Of a DNA stretch of 64,000 nucleotides, positions 9,206-17,908 are shown in pieces. The notes beneath the pieces are model-generated. The model was given only the letters and a program-made list of their open reading frames with translations, had not been told where the DNA came from and ran no database searches. Position 1 is the first letter of the stretch. Each line of letters starts with the position of its first letter. Position numbers and translations under genes: made by a program. The DNA is from Prevotella sp. UBA4217 (GTDB lineage Bacteria; Bacteroidota; Bacteroidia; Bacteroidales; Bacteroidaceae). The stretch lies in NCBI GenBank assembly GCA_002379425.1, contig DFTH01000003.1, positions 124,627 to 188,626 of the forward strand. The letters run 5' to 3'.

Positions 9206-9463
9206 TTAATTAACTTTGATAAGCACAATGTTCAACCCGTACATGTATTTGTAACTGATGTCCGGGATGATATTGGCGGCGATGAGCAGTCCCAGATTCG
9301 GTATATCACCAACGACATTGGGAATCCACATCAATATGATCAGCAAGAGTATCTTCACCAGCAGCCGCCATCGTCCAGTAGGCAAAGATAAGCGGAAGGA
9401 ACAAGATGGTCTCAGGAAATCTACAAGTCGCTCGGCGGCTGAAAGATAATCATGTGCTGACAA
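9206..9463 (-). CDS. Possible small membrane ORF, doubtful
   Basis: This 85-codon frame starts at a TTG; the first ATG gives only the last 41-45 residues (MWIPNVVGDIPN onward). A hydrophobic stretch (LLVKILLLIILMWIP) suggests one membrane segment. There is no convincing ribosome site, and the TTG overlaps the tail of the hairpin at 9468-9500. It lies between two direct repeats. I do not recognise it. It may be a remnant, or noncoding DNA carried between the repeats. Nothing else is seen in the gap 9059-9541 apart from the promoter, regulator site and repeats. Confidence 0.25.
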   Translation of the reverse strand: MSAHDYLSAAERLVDFLRPSCSFRLSLPTGRWRLLVKILLLIILMWIPNVVGDIPNLGLLIAANIIPDISYKYMYGLNIVLIKVN

Positions 9464-9507
9464 AAACCGTCCATTGCAACATTTTTTCGTGCAATGGACG
9501 ATTTTGG
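9461..9507 (-). terminator. Direct repeat A: perfect hairpin, probable terminator of the surface GH32 gene
   Basis: An 11-bp perfect stem (9468-9478 with 9490-9500, CGTCCATTGCA) with an 11-base loop is followed on the minus strand by GGTTTTTG, 42 bases after the GH32 stop. It is the second copy of the repeat at 9145-9192. Its regulator core has drifted to CGTCCA. Confidence 0.6.
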
Positions 9508-9541
9508 CCGCAGGGTGCTATATGTTTATCAGGCTACTTTC

Positions 9542-11158
9542 TTATTGTTGACAAACTTTGACATCGCTTATAGTGATACTGCCACCATAGTTATTGATGC
9601 TCCAGCAGTTTTTCTGAATGCCGTAGATACGCTGGGTATAGCACACATTGTCGTTGATGTACATCACAAGGACAGAATTATCGGTATAGATGTCAATCTT
9701 GTAGGTGTTGTCTGTCGGACGTTCGAACCAGTAGCCGTCAATACCATCGACGAAGCCCTGACCTGCGGAACCTTCCTGCTCAAAGTTAATCTTACGGTGG
9801 TTCTCGTCCTCAGGATTGACAACCATCGTATAATACTTGTCTGAGTCAGAGCCGCGAACGAAACTGATACCGAACTTATCCCAGTTGTTGGAGGTCTGTA
9901 CGGTGAAGGATATGTGATTGCTGGTTCCCAGACGATTGTAGAGCACGTAGGCCCCGTCGCCGCTAAGCGAACCGTTGGAATAGCCTTGGGATGCCTTCAC
10001 GTCGGCAGACTGCTGCTGTGTGTATTTGGCTGCCATGGCGGGAACGGCTCCGAGTGTCAGTGTGCCGTCGGCGTGCTGGATGATCTTGTGGCAGACAAGA
10101 GCCCCCGACCAGTTAGGCTCGTTGCCGTCGCCACCGCCCACGCTGACATTCATCTCGTCGATGTCACCGCCCGAGCGGAAGGGACACCAGCCCCAGATGT
10201 AGCGGTCCGTGCCGTTGGAGGCTGTCTTGCCAGCATAGAAGGCACGGCTGTCGAGCACGCCCTCATGACCGTCTTGTGGCCAGTTGGCACCGGGATCATT
10301 GAAGCACTCCTTCAGAGCCTCGAAGGTTGGAGCCATCATGTACTTCACCTTGCGGCTCCAGGAGGTCTTGTAGGATTCGCTATAGACGAGATACCAGTAG
10401 TTGCCCATCTTGAAGATGTCGGGACACTCCAGCATGCGGTCCCAGATCATATTGAACATGCCTGCATGCTGCCAGTTCTTCAGGTCTGAAGAGGTGAACT
10501 CGCCAAACTTCGGGTCGCCGCCCCACTCTGGACGGGTGGCGATGACCATGTGATAGAGGCCATCTTCGGTCTGGAAGATCTGTGGGTCGCGGAAATCAAC
10601 GCTGGAATAGCCGAAGTCGGGGCCGTTGAGTTGCCAGAGCATGTCTTTCGTCCATGTCTTGAAGTCTGATGACGTGGCGCGCATTACCGCCTCGGTGTAT
10701 TTGCTGTTGGGGTTATGGCCTGTGTAATAGATATAATAGAGACCATCCTGCTCGTTATAGTAGCAGCAACCGGTACCGAGGGCGGCATCCTGCTGATAGT
10801 CGTTAGAGCCGACGGGCAGTACCTCACCCAGTGACTCGTAGTTGCAGCCATCAGAAGTCTCCACGGCCCAGATGGGGTGGTAGCGGTAAGCCTGGTTGTT
10901 GGTATATTCTTGTAGATAGAGTACACGGAAAGAACCAGCCTTTGTGTCGTAGAACGGCATAGGGTCTCCTACACGCCCGATGGCAGGCGTGTAGTAAGTG
11001 GAGAACCCCGTCTCGTCGGTGGGCACGAAACGCTCAGTAGTGCTGGACCAGTCCTTGGCGGGATCACCGGTGGTGCCGTCGTCGGAGCAGGCCGTTGTCA
11101 TAGTTGCACATAGAAGTGCACATGCCATCGCATACATATATTTCTTGTTGTAAGTCAT
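9542..11158 (-). CDS. Surface GH32 lipoprotein, probable endo-fructanase
   Basis: The product has 538 residues. A type II signal ends at Cys24 and is followed by the acidic stretch SDDGTTGD, which resembles the Bacteroidota surface-export signal. The propeller carries GRVGDPMPFYD with nucleophile Asp65, DFRDP with Asp191 and ECPDI with Glu244. The usual NDPNG is replaced by GDPMP. The C-terminal 180 residues form a DUF4975-like beta-sandwich (ISFTVQTSNNWDKFGISFV). By position it corresponds to the surface GH32 that cuts long fructans for SusCD import; endo action is inferred. It is fourth in the susC-susD-binding protein unit. Confidence 0.88.
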   Translation of the reverse strand: MTYNKKYMYAMACALLCATMTTACSDDGTTGDPAKDWSSTTERFVPTDETGFSTYYTPAIGRVGDPMPFYDTKAGSFRVLYLQEYTNNQAYRYHPIWAVETSDGCNYESLGEVLPVGSNDYQQDAALGTGCCYYNEQDGLYYIYYTGHNPNSKYTEAVMRATSSDFKTWTKDMLWQLNGPDFGYSSVDFRDPQIFQTEDGLYHMVIATRPEWGGDPKFGEFTSSDLKNWQHAGMFNMIWDRMLECPDIFKMGNYWYLVYSESYKTSWSRKVKYMMAPTFEALKECFNDPGANWPQDGHEGVLDSRAFYAGKTASNGTDRYIWGWCPFRSGGDIDEMNVSVGGGDGNEPNWSGALVCHKIIQHADGTLTLGAVPAMAAKYTQQQSADVKASQGYSNGSLSGDGAYVLYNRLGTSNHISFTVQTSNNWDKFGISFVRGSDSDKYYTMVVNPEDENHRKINFEQEGSAGQGFVDGIDGYWFERPTDNTYKIDIYTDNSVLVMYINDNVCYTQRIYGIQKNCWSINNYGGSITISDVKVCQQ

Positions 11159-11202
11159 ATCCTGTTATTGTTTAGATTGTTTATATGAAAACTACTTAAC
11201 TC

Positions 11203-12609
11203 CTATTCTGCTCCGATGTAGTTGAGGGCATTGAGCATGATAGTACCCATGTTATCGTGGTAATTTGATATGTACGACGTTGGAGAATTCCAGTCGAAGA
11301 GACCTGAGCCGAAGCAGATGATGCCGCCCTTGCCGAACTCGCCATTGGCTGCTTTCAGTTCCCATGACGATACACTGTTGTCGCCACCGAGTGCGCGACC
11401 ACCGGTCTTGGCTTCGAAGGCATCCTTACCACCTTCATATTCGCCCCAGAATCCATACTGCGACGTGGTGTTACAGATGGTATAGCCGTTATCGAGCGTG
11501 TAGATGGCATTCTCTGCTGCACCTGGATAAGTCTTCAGCCCTTTCCATAAGGGGTGGGTAATGTCGTAGGCATAGAAATGCCAGGGATCGTCGCCCATGA
11601 GGTCGGAGCCTTCGCCGCCTCCGCCACCCCAGACATTGTTGGGATAGGCATCCTCAGGCATGGCACCCAGTGCGATGGCGTAGTTGACGGCCGAGCGGCT
11701 CAGTACGAAGGCACCTCCATTTTTCCAAAACTCCTTCATGCGTGGCAAGGCAGCCATTGCCTCTGTCTCTGCATCGGCAAAGCCATTGTAAGTACCTGGC
11801 GACGGGCTGTGGCGGTGGTAGAAGATGAGACGACAGCGGTCAAGAGAGATGGCACCACTGGCGACATCGGCCCATGAAGCATAGGCAGAGCCGGAGATGT
11901 TGCCCGTCAGCCACTTTGCGGCAGCCTTCTCCTCGTCATTGAGCAGTTCGACATTCTCAGCCTCACCTACGAAGAGGGCCACAGGATCTTCTATGAGGGT
12001 AACATAGACGGTGTAGGTAGTTGTGGCAGTATTGTCTGTCAGCGTAATCTGGAAGGGCTCGGTGAAATTGCCCTTCGTGCCACTGGCAGGGCTGCATGTG
12101 GCATCTTCGCTACATTCCACCTCGAAAGTGGCGTTGGCAAGATCGATGCCACTGTTAGCCATTACGGAGACGGTGACGGTCTTTTCATCCTGATTGATGG
12201 CACCCTTAACACCTTCCAGTAGGAAGAGGGTCATCTTTGCCTCATCATTGCGTACTGCTACCTGATAGTCCATCACCAGGTCACCATTGGAGATATGGAG
12301 CGTCTTGTCGGCATCGAGGTTGATATGGTCGCCCACTTTGATGTTTGACATGGCACCGTCGGAAATCTTCATGGCGGTCACCTCCATGTTATCCTTTTGA
12401 TTGAAATCTGCAGGCACCTTAACCTTCACCAGCCGCTTCTCGGTACTGATGGTGGCAGGATATTGCCCATTGAGCACAAATTCCTCGACGAGACATGAGC
12501 CACCTACATTGATGCTGCCCGTGTGGTCATCGCTGCAGGCGGTCATCGCTGCACTGATGAAGCAGCCTAAGAAACCTGCACAGAATAATCTAAATATCTT
12601 TGTAATCAT
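11203..12609 (-). CDS. DUF4960 surface fructan-binding lipoprotein
   Basis: The product is a 468-residue lipoprotein (lipobox TAC, Cys25, then SDDHTGS). Two Ig-like beta domains (about 35-110 and 115-205; TTYTVYVTLIEDPVAL ends the second) precede a C-terminal DUF4960 domain of about 250 residues rich in Trp, Gly and His (YPNNVWGGGGGEGSD, GLFDWNSPTSYISNYHDN). Its position after susD matches the levan-binding surface protein of the B. thetaiotaomicron fructan locus. It would hold polysaccharide at the cell surface. The DUF4960 region resembles a glutamine-amidotransferase-like fold without an obvious catalytic role (inference). Confidence 0.8.
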   Translation of the reverse strand: MITKIFRLFCAGFLGCFISAAMTACSDDHTGSINVGGSCLVEEFVLNGQYPATISTEKRLVKVKVPADFNQKDNMEVTAMKISDGAMSNIKVGDHINLDADKTLHISNGDLVMDYQVAVRNDEAKMTLFLLEGVKGAINQDEKTVTVSVMANSGIDLANATFEVECSEDATCSPASGTKGNFTEPFQITLTDNTATTTYTVYVTLIEDPVALFVGEAENVELLNDEEKAAAKWLTGNISGSAYASWADVASGAISLDRCRLIFYHRHSPSPGTYNGFADAETEAMAALPRMKEFWKNGGAFVLSRSAVNYAIALGAMPEDAYPNNVWGGGGGEGSDLMGDDPWHFYAYDITHPLWKGLKTYPGAAENAIYTLDNGYTICNTTSQYGFWGEYEGGKDAFEAKTGGRALGGDNSVSSWELKAANGEFGKGGIICFGSGLFDWNSPTSYISNYHDNMGTIMLNALNYIGAE

Positions 12610-12613
12610 AACT

Positions 12614-12648
12614 CTTAACTCTTAATTCTTAACTCTTAATTCTTAACA
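12614..12648. repeat. 7-bp array (CTTAACT/CTTAATT x5) between susD and the binding-protein gene
   Basis: Alternating heptads CTTAACT and CTTAATT fill the 44-base spacer upstream of the DUF4960 gene. Confidence 0.8.
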
Positions 12649-12653
12649 TGTCT

Positions 12654-14408
12654 CTACCAGTTGCCACAGTTCTGCGTGTAGTGCCCGTTAGAGGCTGCCA
12701 TCTGCTCGTAAGGAACAGGCAGGTACTCGTTCTTGTCGGCCGTGAATGAAGAACCACTGAGGAAATTCATGGTACGGCTCTCGTCGGTGTAGTATTTGTT
12801 AATGACAGTAGCGGCATCACCCCAGCGCACGAGGTCGAAGAAACGTTCTGCCTCCATGGCCAGTTCCAGACGGCGCTCCATCTTGACAATCTCCATAGTC
12901 TCATCCTTTGAGTAACTACCGCTGTATTTGCCTACTGCGTAGCGTACACCATACTTGTTGGGATAGCCGGAAACGATGCTGTTGGTCATCATGCCGGCGG
13001 CACGTTCGCGTACCTGATTGACAAGTGCAATGGCATCGGAAGTACGACCGAGTTGAGCCAGAGCCTCAGCGCGCATCAATAGTACGTCGGCATAACGGAA
13101 CACGATACGGTTCATCGATGAGGCCCACTGGTTGTCGCAGTCGAAGAGGTAGGTGTTGGTAAGTGCAGGGTCAACGTTCTGCTTCAGTGATACAAAGTAG
13201 CCGTAAGTACCTCCGCCACGGCTCCAGGTGTTGGTCTCGGCCATCATGAAGTCAGTATTGAACATATATGGAGTGCCTGGTACACCTACGGTAACGAAGA
13301 GGCGCGGATCAACAGTCTGATTTGAGCCAACGGTATAGTCAACAGATGCGAAGTCTTTGAGCAGGGGCAGGCCATCGCTGTTGGTGCGATAGGCATCTAC
13401 CAAGTTGTGCGAGGGCTTATAGAAGTCGTTGCCAGAGTCGTGTACCTTGGGGATACAAGGGACAATCAGACGATTGGCGAAATTCAGGTTGCCATAGACA
13501 GTACCGTCGTTTTTGGAATACTGTATGGCCCAGATGGACTCCTTGCCATTCTCATACTGTTCCTCTGGGCGGAAGTTGTTGTGCAAATCGCTCTCCAGTC
13601 CGTAGTTCGTATAGAGAGAAGCCTCAGTGTATTCTACAACTTTCTGCAGATCGGCCTCACTGATACTTGTCACCTGATTGGTATTGTCATCATCCTGGTG
13701 ATATGCCTTGTAGAGATATGCTTTTGCCAGGAAGGCGGCAGCGGCAGCCTTTGTGGGACGCCCCTTGTCGGCCTGGGTAACGGGTAGTACGGCGTAGGCA
13801 TCTTCCAGGTCGTTAATGATTTGTTGCCATCCTTCATCATTGTTGTACTCCGTGTTCGAGAGGTTGTTGTAGTCCTCCTCCTCCATGTTATACTTGTTGA
13901 CGAAAGGAATCTTCTTGAACAGGCGCTTCAACTGGAAGTGTCCATAGGCACGAAGGAATTTCATTTCGGCTGTACGCTGCTGTATGACCGTGCTTTCTTG
14001 ATCGGCAGTAGCCAGCACGTCGAGCGAGAGACTTACTCGCGACAGGTAATTGTACATCTTTGTCCAGATAGATGAGAATGGCCAGTCGGTCGTCAATACA
14101 CCGACGCCCATTTCCAGGCGGTGGAATGGTTCTCCGTCTGAAAAGTCTGATCCCCCTACGTAGGCATCGTCTGAGCGGGTATCGTAATTCCAAAGGGAAA
14201 ATGAGGCATTCATGTCCTCAATGGAGAGGAGGCCTGCATAAGCAGAGATGAGAATATTGTCGATATACTTGGGATCCTTAACCTCATCCTGCGTCAGTGT
14301 TGCTTGTGGCACCTGCTCGTCAAGGAAGTTACTGCAGGACATTAACGATGTGGTTAAGCCACAGCAGAGGAGACCAGCGCAAAGTATTTTGTTTATCTTG
14401 GTAATCAT
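12654..14408 (-). CDS. SusD/RagB-family fructan-binding lipoprotein
   Basis: The product has 584 residues with a lipobox at Cys25 (LMSCSNFLDEQVPQ, a classic SusD start). It has an alpha-helical TPR-type N-terminal half (LLSIEDMNASFSLWNYDTRSD, FLRAYGHFQLKRLFKKIPFV) and the C-terminal signature RRLELAMEAERFFDLVRWGDA, ending EYLPVPYEQ. It forms the lid of the SusC channel and binds oligosaccharide at the cell surface. It lies 15 bases after susC. The first residues (MITKI) match those of the next gene, suggesting shared signal-peptide ancestry. Confidence 0.95.
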   Translation of the reverse strand: MITKINKILCAGLLCCGLTTSLMSCSNFLDEQVPQATLTQDEVKDPKYIDNILISAYAGLLSIEDMNASFSLWNYDTRSDDAYVGGSDFSDGEPFHRLEMGVGVLTTDWPFSSIWTKMYNYLSRVSLSLDVLATADQESTVIQQRTAEMKFLRAYGHFQLKRLFKKIPFVNKYNMEEEDYNNLSNTEYNNDEGWQQIINDLEDAYAVLPVTQADKGRPTKAAAAAFLAKAYLYKAYHQDDDNTNQVTSISEADLQKVVEYTEASLYTNYGLESDLHNNFRPEEQYENGKESIWAIQYSKNDGTVYGNLNFANRLIVPCIPKVHDSGNDFYKPSHNLVDAYRTNSDGLPLLKDFASVDYTVGSNQTVDPRLFVTVGVPGTPYMFNTDFMMAETNTWSRGGGTYGYFVSLKQNVDPALTNTYLFDCDNQWASSMNRIVFRYADVLLMRAEALAQLGRTSDAIALVNQVRERAAGMMTNSIVSGYPNKYGVRYAVGKYSGSYSKDETMEIVKMERRLELAMEAERFFDLVRWGDAATVINKYYTDESRTMNFLSGSSFTADKNEYLPVPYEQMAASNGHYTQNCGNW

Positions 14409-14423
14409 AATTCTTAACTTTAA

Positions 14424-17400
14424 TTAGAATGATACATTAAGTCCGAAAGTCATGTTAAGAGGAATGGGATAGTTAAAGCCCGGATTCTCTGGGTCTGCAC
14501 CAGAGAACTTACTGCTCTTGATGGTCAGCAGGTTCTGTGCAGAGAGATAAAATCGGATGCGCTCCATGTAGATCTTCTTTGAGATGTCATCGGGCAGGTT
14601 GTAACCCAGTTGGATGGTGCGAAGTTTGAGGTACGAACCATTCTCAATATAGTAAGAGGAAACGCGACCTTCATTGTTGGTGTCAGAAGTGGTCAGGGCG
14701 GGGATATCGCTGCCAGGGTTGTTGGGACTCCAGGCGTCAAGAGCGCGGATACCCTTGTTCAGATAGGGTACGTTGATGTTTGAGTTTGCCCAGAAGTCAG
14801 TCTGCGACTTGTAGCCTCGACAGTCAACATCGACACCCTGCACCCCTTGCCAGAACATGGTGAAATCCCAGTTCTTATATTGTAAATAAACGTTCAGGCC
14901 CCAAGTGAAGTCGGGTGTGGGATCGTAGATCCAGTCCTGGTCGGCTTCAGTGATACGACCGTCACCGTTCAAGTCCTTGTAACGGATGCGACCTAAGCCT
15001 GCCCCTTCCTGAGTAGCATGGTTGTCAATCTCTTCCTGTGTCTTGAAGATGCCATCAGCGAGATAGCCCACTTGGGCCCCCATCGGGTGACCAACGACGC
15101 TTTTCACACCATTACCACCGAAGGTTCCCTTGGCGGCGACAGTCTCGGGCAATTTGGTAATCTCATTCCTGTATTGGCTGATGTTGCCAGTGATGTCCCA
15201 CGATAGTCCGTATTCTGTCTTGCTACGATAGCCTACGGAAAGTTCCCAACCAGTGTTCTTCATTTCTCCGGCATTGATCCACTTCGTAGCCCCTTCACCC
15301 ATGGCGGCAATACCATCCATTGGCAATAGAATATCCTTAGTCGTCTTATGGAACCAGTCGAAACTGCCATAGACGGAACTGCGCAAGATGGCAAAATCGA
15401 GGCCGACGTTATGCTGAGTGGTGGTCTCCCACTTGATGTCGTCGTTGCCACGCTGTGAGCGCACGTAGCCGTTATCGAGAGCATAGCCACCGTTAGAACC
15501 TGTGATGTCGTATGATGAACCAGCCTGACCACTGCCCCAAAGTCCTGTTGACACGACCGACTGGTAAAGGGTGTATCGAGCAGTGTTTGAGATTTCCTGG
15601 TTACCAGTCTGTCCCCAGGAGTAGCGTAACTTCATGTCGTCAAGCCAACTGCTGGTCTTCTGCATGAATTTCTCCTGTGAAAGACGCCAACCCAGAGAGA
15701 TAGATGGGAAGATACCGTACTGGTTGTTGGAACCGAAGCGGCTGGAACCGTCGCGGCGTATTGTCACGCTACCCATGTACTTGTCGGCGTATGTATAGTT
15801 TACCTTACCAAAGAAAGAGAGCAGTGAGAAACCGTCACCAGCACCTTCTGCCAACTGGCGGCCTGCACCGGCCGACGGCCACATGTAGTCTGTGTTGAGA
15901 ATGGCTAGTTCGTAGCGCTTGGAACTATTCCACTTATAGTCCTGGCGGTTCACCTCAATACCTACCATGGCATCACCTCGATGATTGCCCTTTTCAAAGT
16001 TGTAGGTTGCAATGGCATTCCACATCCAGCGCATCCAGTGCTCCTGCTTGCTCTCCACGGCCGACTCTGTTCGCATCACCTTACCATTGGCGATGGGGTA
16101 GGTGAAGAAGCGCTGTTCTTTCTGTGTATAGTCCATACCTAAAGTGGTGCGAACCATAAAGTTCTTAAACGGGGTGATGCTCAGATGAACGTCACCGAAT
16201 GAACGCCACTGGGTATATTCGTTATCTTTGTTATTAAAGAGGAGACTGAGTGGATTCTCACGCTCAGAGTAAGCACCAAGAGCCTGAGCAAACTCACCGT
16301 TCTCTGCATAGATGGGAAAGTTGGGGTTAAACTCAAGGGCATTCTCCAGGATTCCGCCAGGTGCATCCACACCCTTCGTGCGGTTCATCGTGAAGTTCTC
16401 ACCGATGACTACTTTGCCGTCAAACAACTTGTAGTCGGCGTTGGCACGTGCAGACAGGCGGCTAAACTGGGAGTCCTTGATGGTACCCAAATTGTTGTAG
16501 TAGCCCATTGAGAAGAAAGAACTGCCTTTCTCAGAGCCGTTGCTGACAGAGACGTTGTACTGCTGTACGACACCTGTGCGGGTAATCTCTTTAAACCAGT
16601 CTGTGTCGCCAGCACGAACAGAGGCGTTGTCATCGAGGAACATGTTCAACGTCAGCCTGTTCAGCACGGGACGGCCTTGGGCATCGTATGTCCAATCGAA
16701 GTTGTAGCCCAGGTTGTTATTGTTAGGATCGACGCCGTCATTGACAGAAGCCTGCCAGTAGGCACGTCCCCACTCGCTGGCATTCATCGTCTCAATCTTG
16801 TTGGTATAGAACGAAGCGGCGATGCTGCCGTCGAAGTTCACTTTCACCTTCCCGTCCTTGCCCTTCTTGGTGGTAATGATAATCACACCATTAGCGGCAC
16901 GGCTACCATAGATGGAGGCTGATGCGGCATCCTTCAATACCTGGATAGACTCGATATCGTTACCGTTCAGTTCATGCATGCCGGCCTTTGTCGGCACACC
17001 GTCGATGATGTAAAGAGGATCGTTGTCATTAAGTGTTCCGACACCACGGATACGTACGGTGGCAGCACCAGAGGGATTACCGTCGGCAGTGATGTTCATG
17101 CCAGGCACACGACCTTGCAGAGCCTTCATCGGGTTGTTCTCGTTCTGCTTTGCCAGTTCACTGACGCTGACCACACTGACGGCACCTGTCAGGTCGGCCT
17201 TGCGCTGGGTGGTATAACCAGTGACCACTACCTCCTGCAGTGCTAATTGGTCGTCCTGCAGAGTCACAGTCATGCCGTCTGCTGCAGGTACCTCCTGTGT
17301 CATAAATCCGATGTAGGAGATGACAAGGGTCTTGCCTGCCTCCACTTTCAATTTGAAGTTTCCGTCGAAATCGGTCACCGTGCCATTCGACGTTCCCTTC

Positions 17401-17534
17401 TCCATCACCGTGGCACCAATCACTGTCTCACCCGTCGGATCGAGCACGGTACCGCTAATCTCTGCCTGCGCGTACAATAATGTACTTGTCAGTAAGAGAC
17501 CGAAACTGAGTAACGCTCTTTTTAGTTGTTCCAT
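14424..17534 (-). CDS. SusC/RagA TonB-dependent outer-membrane fructan importer
   Basis: The product has 1036 residues. After a signal peptide come the carboxypeptidase-like beta domain (ISGTVLDPTGETVIGATVM), the TonB box/plug region (LQEVVVTGYTTQRKADLTGA, PLYIIDGVPTKAG, IQVLKDAASASIYGSRAANG) and a barrel ending in the family C terminus YPIPLNMTFGLNVSF. It is the first gene of the import unit. A -7 box lies at 17582-17589 with a regulator site directly upstream. The fructan substrate is inferred from the two GH32 enzymes, fructokinase and the DUF4960 protein. Confidence 0.96.
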   Translation of the reverse strand: MEQLKRALLSFGLLLTSTLLYAQAEISGTVLDPTGETVIGATVMEKGTSNGTVTDFDGNFKLKVEAGKTLVISYIGFMTQEVPAADGMTVTLQDDQLALQEVVVTGYTTQRKADLTGAVSVVSVSELAKQNENNPMKALQGRVPGMNITADGNPSGAATVRIRGVGTLNDNDPLYIIDGVPTKAGMHELNGNDIESIQVLKDAASASIYGSRAANGVIIITTKKGKDGKVKVNFDGSIAASFYTNKIETMNASEWGRAYWQASVNDGVDPNNNNLGYNFDWTYDAQGRPVLNRLTLNMFLDDNASVRAGDTDWFKEITRTGVVQQYNVSVSNGSEKGSSFFSMGYYNNLGTIKDSQFSRLSARANADYKLFDGKVVIGENFTMNRTKGVDAPGGILENALEFNPNFPIYAENGEFAQALGAYSERENPLSLLFNNKDNEYTQWRSFGDVHLSITPFKNFMVRTTLGMDYTQKEQRFFTYPIANGKVMRTESAVESKQEHWMRWMWNAIATYNFEKGNHRGDAMVGIEVNRQDYKWNSSKRYELAILNTDYMWPSAGAGRQLAEGAGDGFSLLSFFGKVNYTYADKYMGSVTIRRDGSSRFGSNNQYGIFPSISLGWRLSQEKFMQKTSSWLDDMKLRYSWGQTGNQEISNTARYTLYQSVVSTGLWGSGQAGSSYDITGSNGGYALDNGYVRSQRGNDDIKWETTTQHNVGLDFAILRSSVYGSFDWFHKTTKDILLPMDGIAAMGEGATKWINAGEMKNTGWELSVGYRSKTEYGLSWDITGNISQYRNEITKLPETVAAKGTFGGNGVKSVVGHPMGAQVGYLADGIFKTQEEIDNHATQEGAGLGRIRYKDLNGDGRITEADQDWIYDPTPDFTWGLNVYLQYKNWDFTMFWQGVQGVDVDCRGYKSQTDFWANSNINVPYLNKGIRALDAWSPNNPGSDIPALTTSDTNNEGRVSSYYIENGSYLKLRTIQLGYNLPDDISKKIYMERIRFYLSAQNLLTIKSSKFSGADPENPGFNYPIPLNMTFGLNVSF

Positions 17535-17581
17535 TTGTTGAATTTAAATTGGTTAGTACTTTTGTGAATTAAAATCTGCTG

Positions 17582-17589
17582 CAAAATTA
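17582..17589 (-). promoter_or_regulatory. susC -7 promoter box
   Basis: TAATTTTG on the minus strand, about 48 bases upstream of the susC start. Confidence 0.6.
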
Positions 17590-17596
17590 CTCAAGG

Positions 17597-17626
17597 ATTG
17601 TTTCATGGCGCATAAAAAATCGTTCA
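17597..17626. promoter_or_regulatory. Candidate hybrid-sensor binding site 2 (susC proximal)
   Basis: ATTGTTTCA, eight bases, then AAAAAATCGTTCA on the plus strand; the two cores are again 21 bp apart. It abuts the susC -7 box: the first core starts 11 bases upstream, against 32-33 at the other two sites, a difference of about two helical turns. Confidence 0.55.
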
Positions 17627-17716
17627 TCAGAATATAAATTTGTTGCAATGAATCAAATTTGATAGGAATTGAACGTTTTTTGTTGGATGTCGGATTTGTG
17701 CCGGGGAAATAATAAG

Positions 17717-17742
17717 GGCACGATTCTCGCCAGAATCGTGCC
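17717..17742. terminator. Perfect 11-bp hairpin between the regulator and susC
   Basis: GGCACGATTCT (17717-17727) pairs with 17732-17742 across a 4-base loop. On the minus strand it is followed by CTTATTATTT, a weak T tract, so it may terminate or attenuate transcripts coming from the regulator or from the 17804 promoter. Confidence 0.6.
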
Positions 17743-17803
17743 TTACATAACCAACTAACTACTAACTAAAAACCTAAATGAAATAGAAATCTCTTTCTGG
17801 GTG

Positions 17804-17811
17804 CAAAGATA
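17804..17811 (-). promoter_or_regulatory. Distal -7 box upstream of susC
   Basis: TATCTTTG on the minus strand, 32 bases downstream of the first core of regulator site 3. A transcript from here would run through the 17717-17742 hairpin before reaching susC, or end there as a short RNA. No open frame is seen in between; the only ATG is followed at once by TAA. Confidence 0.5.
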
Positions 17812-17835
17812 CGAACATTCTGGTCTTTAGCCTTT

Positions 17836-17869
17836 AAATAATGTTTCAAATATAGGCAAAAATCGTTCA
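17836..17869. promoter_or_regulatory. Candidate hybrid-sensor binding site 3 (susC distal)
   Basis: AAATAATGTTTCA, eight bases, CAAAAATCGTTCA: both 13-base halves are identical to the site at 9124-9157 and the spacing is the same, while the eight spacer bases differ. It lies just past the 3' end of the regulator gene. Confidence 0.6.
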
Positions 17870-17908
17870 TGCCTCAAAAATTGCTGTTTTTGTCAGAGAT
17901 AGTGGATA

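Noticed and set aside
17717..17742. Riboswitch upstream of susC
   Set aside because: Only a simple palindrome is present, with no known aptamer core.
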